The notes under the pieces: model-generated
Databases searched by the model: none
Told to the model about the DNA's origin: nothing
What the model saw: only the letters and a program-made list of their open reading frames with translations
Shown: positions 55,041 through 55,808 of the stretch, piece by piece
Numbering within the stretch: position 1 is the first letter of the stretch
How the letters are laid out: each line of letters begins with the position of its first letter
Position numbers and translations under genes: made by a program
NCBI GenBank assembly: GCA_035293845.1
Contig: DATGMB010000166.1
Coordinates: 1-55,808 of the forward strand
Origin: DATGMB01 sp035293845
GTDB lineage: Bacteria; Acidobacteriota; Terriglobia; Bryobacterales; Bryobacteraceae
Direction: 5' to 3'
DNA length: 55,808 nucleotides

Positions 55041-55808
55041 TCAGTTCCTCCGCGGCCGCTCGCCGATGGTCACGGCCAGCTTCCGCCGCTCGCCCGCGCG
55101 CACCACTTCCGTCTCGATCGCCTCGCCGACGCCGCGGGCTTCGAGCGCCTGCTGAATATCGTCGGTGTCCTCGACCGCCTTTCCCCCGAGCGCCACCAGC
55201 ACGTCCCCGATCAGTACGCCGCCTTTCGCCGCCGGCCCTTCCGGCTCGAGCGAAAGGACGATCAGGCCTTTGTGATGTCCCGGCAGCTCCACCGGTTGCA
55301 GGCCCACGCCGAGATATCCGCGCCGCACCCGCCCGCGGGCGAGCAGTTCCTCGACCACGCGTTCGACCGTGCTGGCTGGAATCGCCACGCCGGCGATGCG
55401 GGAAAGCGCCGAGCTCGCGATGCCGACCGCCTCGCCCGCCGTGTTCACCACCAGGCCGCCGGAGGAGCCCGGATACATCGTCAGATCGAGCCGGATGTAG
55501 CGGTCCAGGCGCCCGCCGCGCCACGTGCGCCACTCGGGGCCGAGGGCGCTGACGATCCCCAGGGTCGCATTGACGCCGGAATTCTCCGAGCGCCCGATGG
55601 CCAGCGCCAGATGCCCCGGCGCCGGCTGCGCGGTCAGCTTCGGTGGCGTCTGCCCCTGATATTCGGTCTTCAGGATGGCGAGATCCGTGCCCGGATCGCT
55701 CCCCGCGAGCGTCGCCGCGGCGCTCGATCCGTCCGGCAGCGTGACCGTGATCTCCTCTTCGCGCCGGATGGTGTGCTCCGCCGTGACGATCACGCCCGGC
55801 CGCCAGAA
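55041..55808 (-). CDS. HtrA-like serine protease with PDZ domain, N-terminus cut by window edge
   Basis: 256 visible residues, frame open to the window end. The catalytic His is in TAEHTI, Asp in GTDLAIL and Ser in YPGSSGG, followed by a PDZ domain (GYLGVGLQPVELP, LIGDVLVALGGKAVEDTDD). DegP/HtrA proteins degrade misfolded proteins. The GTG at 55793 is internal because the histidine-containing strand extends upstream of it. Confidence 0.9.
   Translation of the reverse strand, partial: FWRPGVIVTAEHTIRREEEITVTLPDGSSAAATLAGSDPGTDLAILKTEYQGQTPPKLTAQPAPGHLALAIGRSENSGVNATLGIVSALGPEWRTWRGGRLDRYIRLDLTMYPGSSGGLVVNTAGEAVGIASSALSRIAGVAIPASTVERVVEELLARGRVRRGYLGVGLQPVELPGHHKGLIVLSLEPEGPAAKGGVLIGDVLVALGGKAVEDTDDIQQALEARGVGEAIETEVVRAGERRKLAVTIGERPRRN

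Overview
The window looks like chromosomal DNA from an Acidobacteriota bacterium of the Bryobacterales/Solibacter type. The evidence is the high GC content with strong third-position GC bias, two large secreted proteins with the Solibacter-typical C-terminal domain (TIGR03437-like), NHL and two-component-propeller proteins, secreted Gfo/Idh/MocA oxidoreductases, a secreted sulfatase, and a split transketolase. I saw no rRNA, tRNA, CRISPR array, prophage or complete insertion sequence. Most of the window is core or lineage-typical accessory chromosome.

Layout. 1-4273 (minus): a NarL-type response regulator (cut by the window edge), its propeller-type sensor kinase, and a Mut7-C RNase. 4324-9313 (minus): a TIGR03437 protein, then recG-rsmD. 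9350-12545 (plus): a secreted oxidoreductase, a decayed GxxExxY gene between inverted repeats, and aroB-ubiE. 12669-15046 (minus): sulfatase and esterase. 15105-16835 (plus): an OLD-like ATPase/nuclease. 16889-20105 (minus): lolD-clpC. 20250-20809 (plus): a ParDE-like toxin-antitoxin pair. 20833-24385 (minus): an NHL-repeat protein and glucarate dehydratase. 24431-26865 (plus): a 40-residue membrane protein, the Fo part of ATP synthase (AtpZ-like, subunit I-like, a, c) and a PilZ protein. 27124-34201 (minus): a GT-C-like membrane protein, a PfkB kinase, a deoxyhypusine-synthase-like protein, a receiver protein, and a GntR-TPR-HAD operon. 34296-39558 (plus): glyoxalase, split transketolase, a kinase/regulator pair, amidohydrolase and a hypothetical. 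39697-43945 (minus): a 46-residue Cys-rich protein, serS, an ABC-2 exporter, and an ArsC/Spx-like gene with an in-frame TGA. 44031-49304: hemB, a sugar isomerase-like protein on the other strand, ctaA-metX-metW and a secreted hypothetical. 49361-55808: ispG-DUF2203-CYTH, a FUSC membrane protein, a secreted DinB-like protein, a second secreted oxidoreductase, and two HtrA-like proteases followed by a LuxR regulator with a degenerate receiver.

The strongest discovery is at 39697-40029. The ArsC/Spx-like reading frame has TGA exactly where the first cysteine of the CxxC active site belongs, and a hairpin with bacterial SECIS geometry follows 21 nt later. This points to a selenoprotein that a standard gene caller would truncate to an internal ATG. 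Other points worth a look are a dispersed palindrome family (12.6 kb and 39.6 kb), an inverted-repeat family around the GxxExxY remnant that resembles a hairpin at 43.7 kb, a subunit c with sodium-type ligands, a receiver domain without its phosphorylation site beside two serine proteases, and many start codons placed 5-12 nt after a TANNNT box with no Shine-Dalgarno sequence, which suggests leaderless transcripts.
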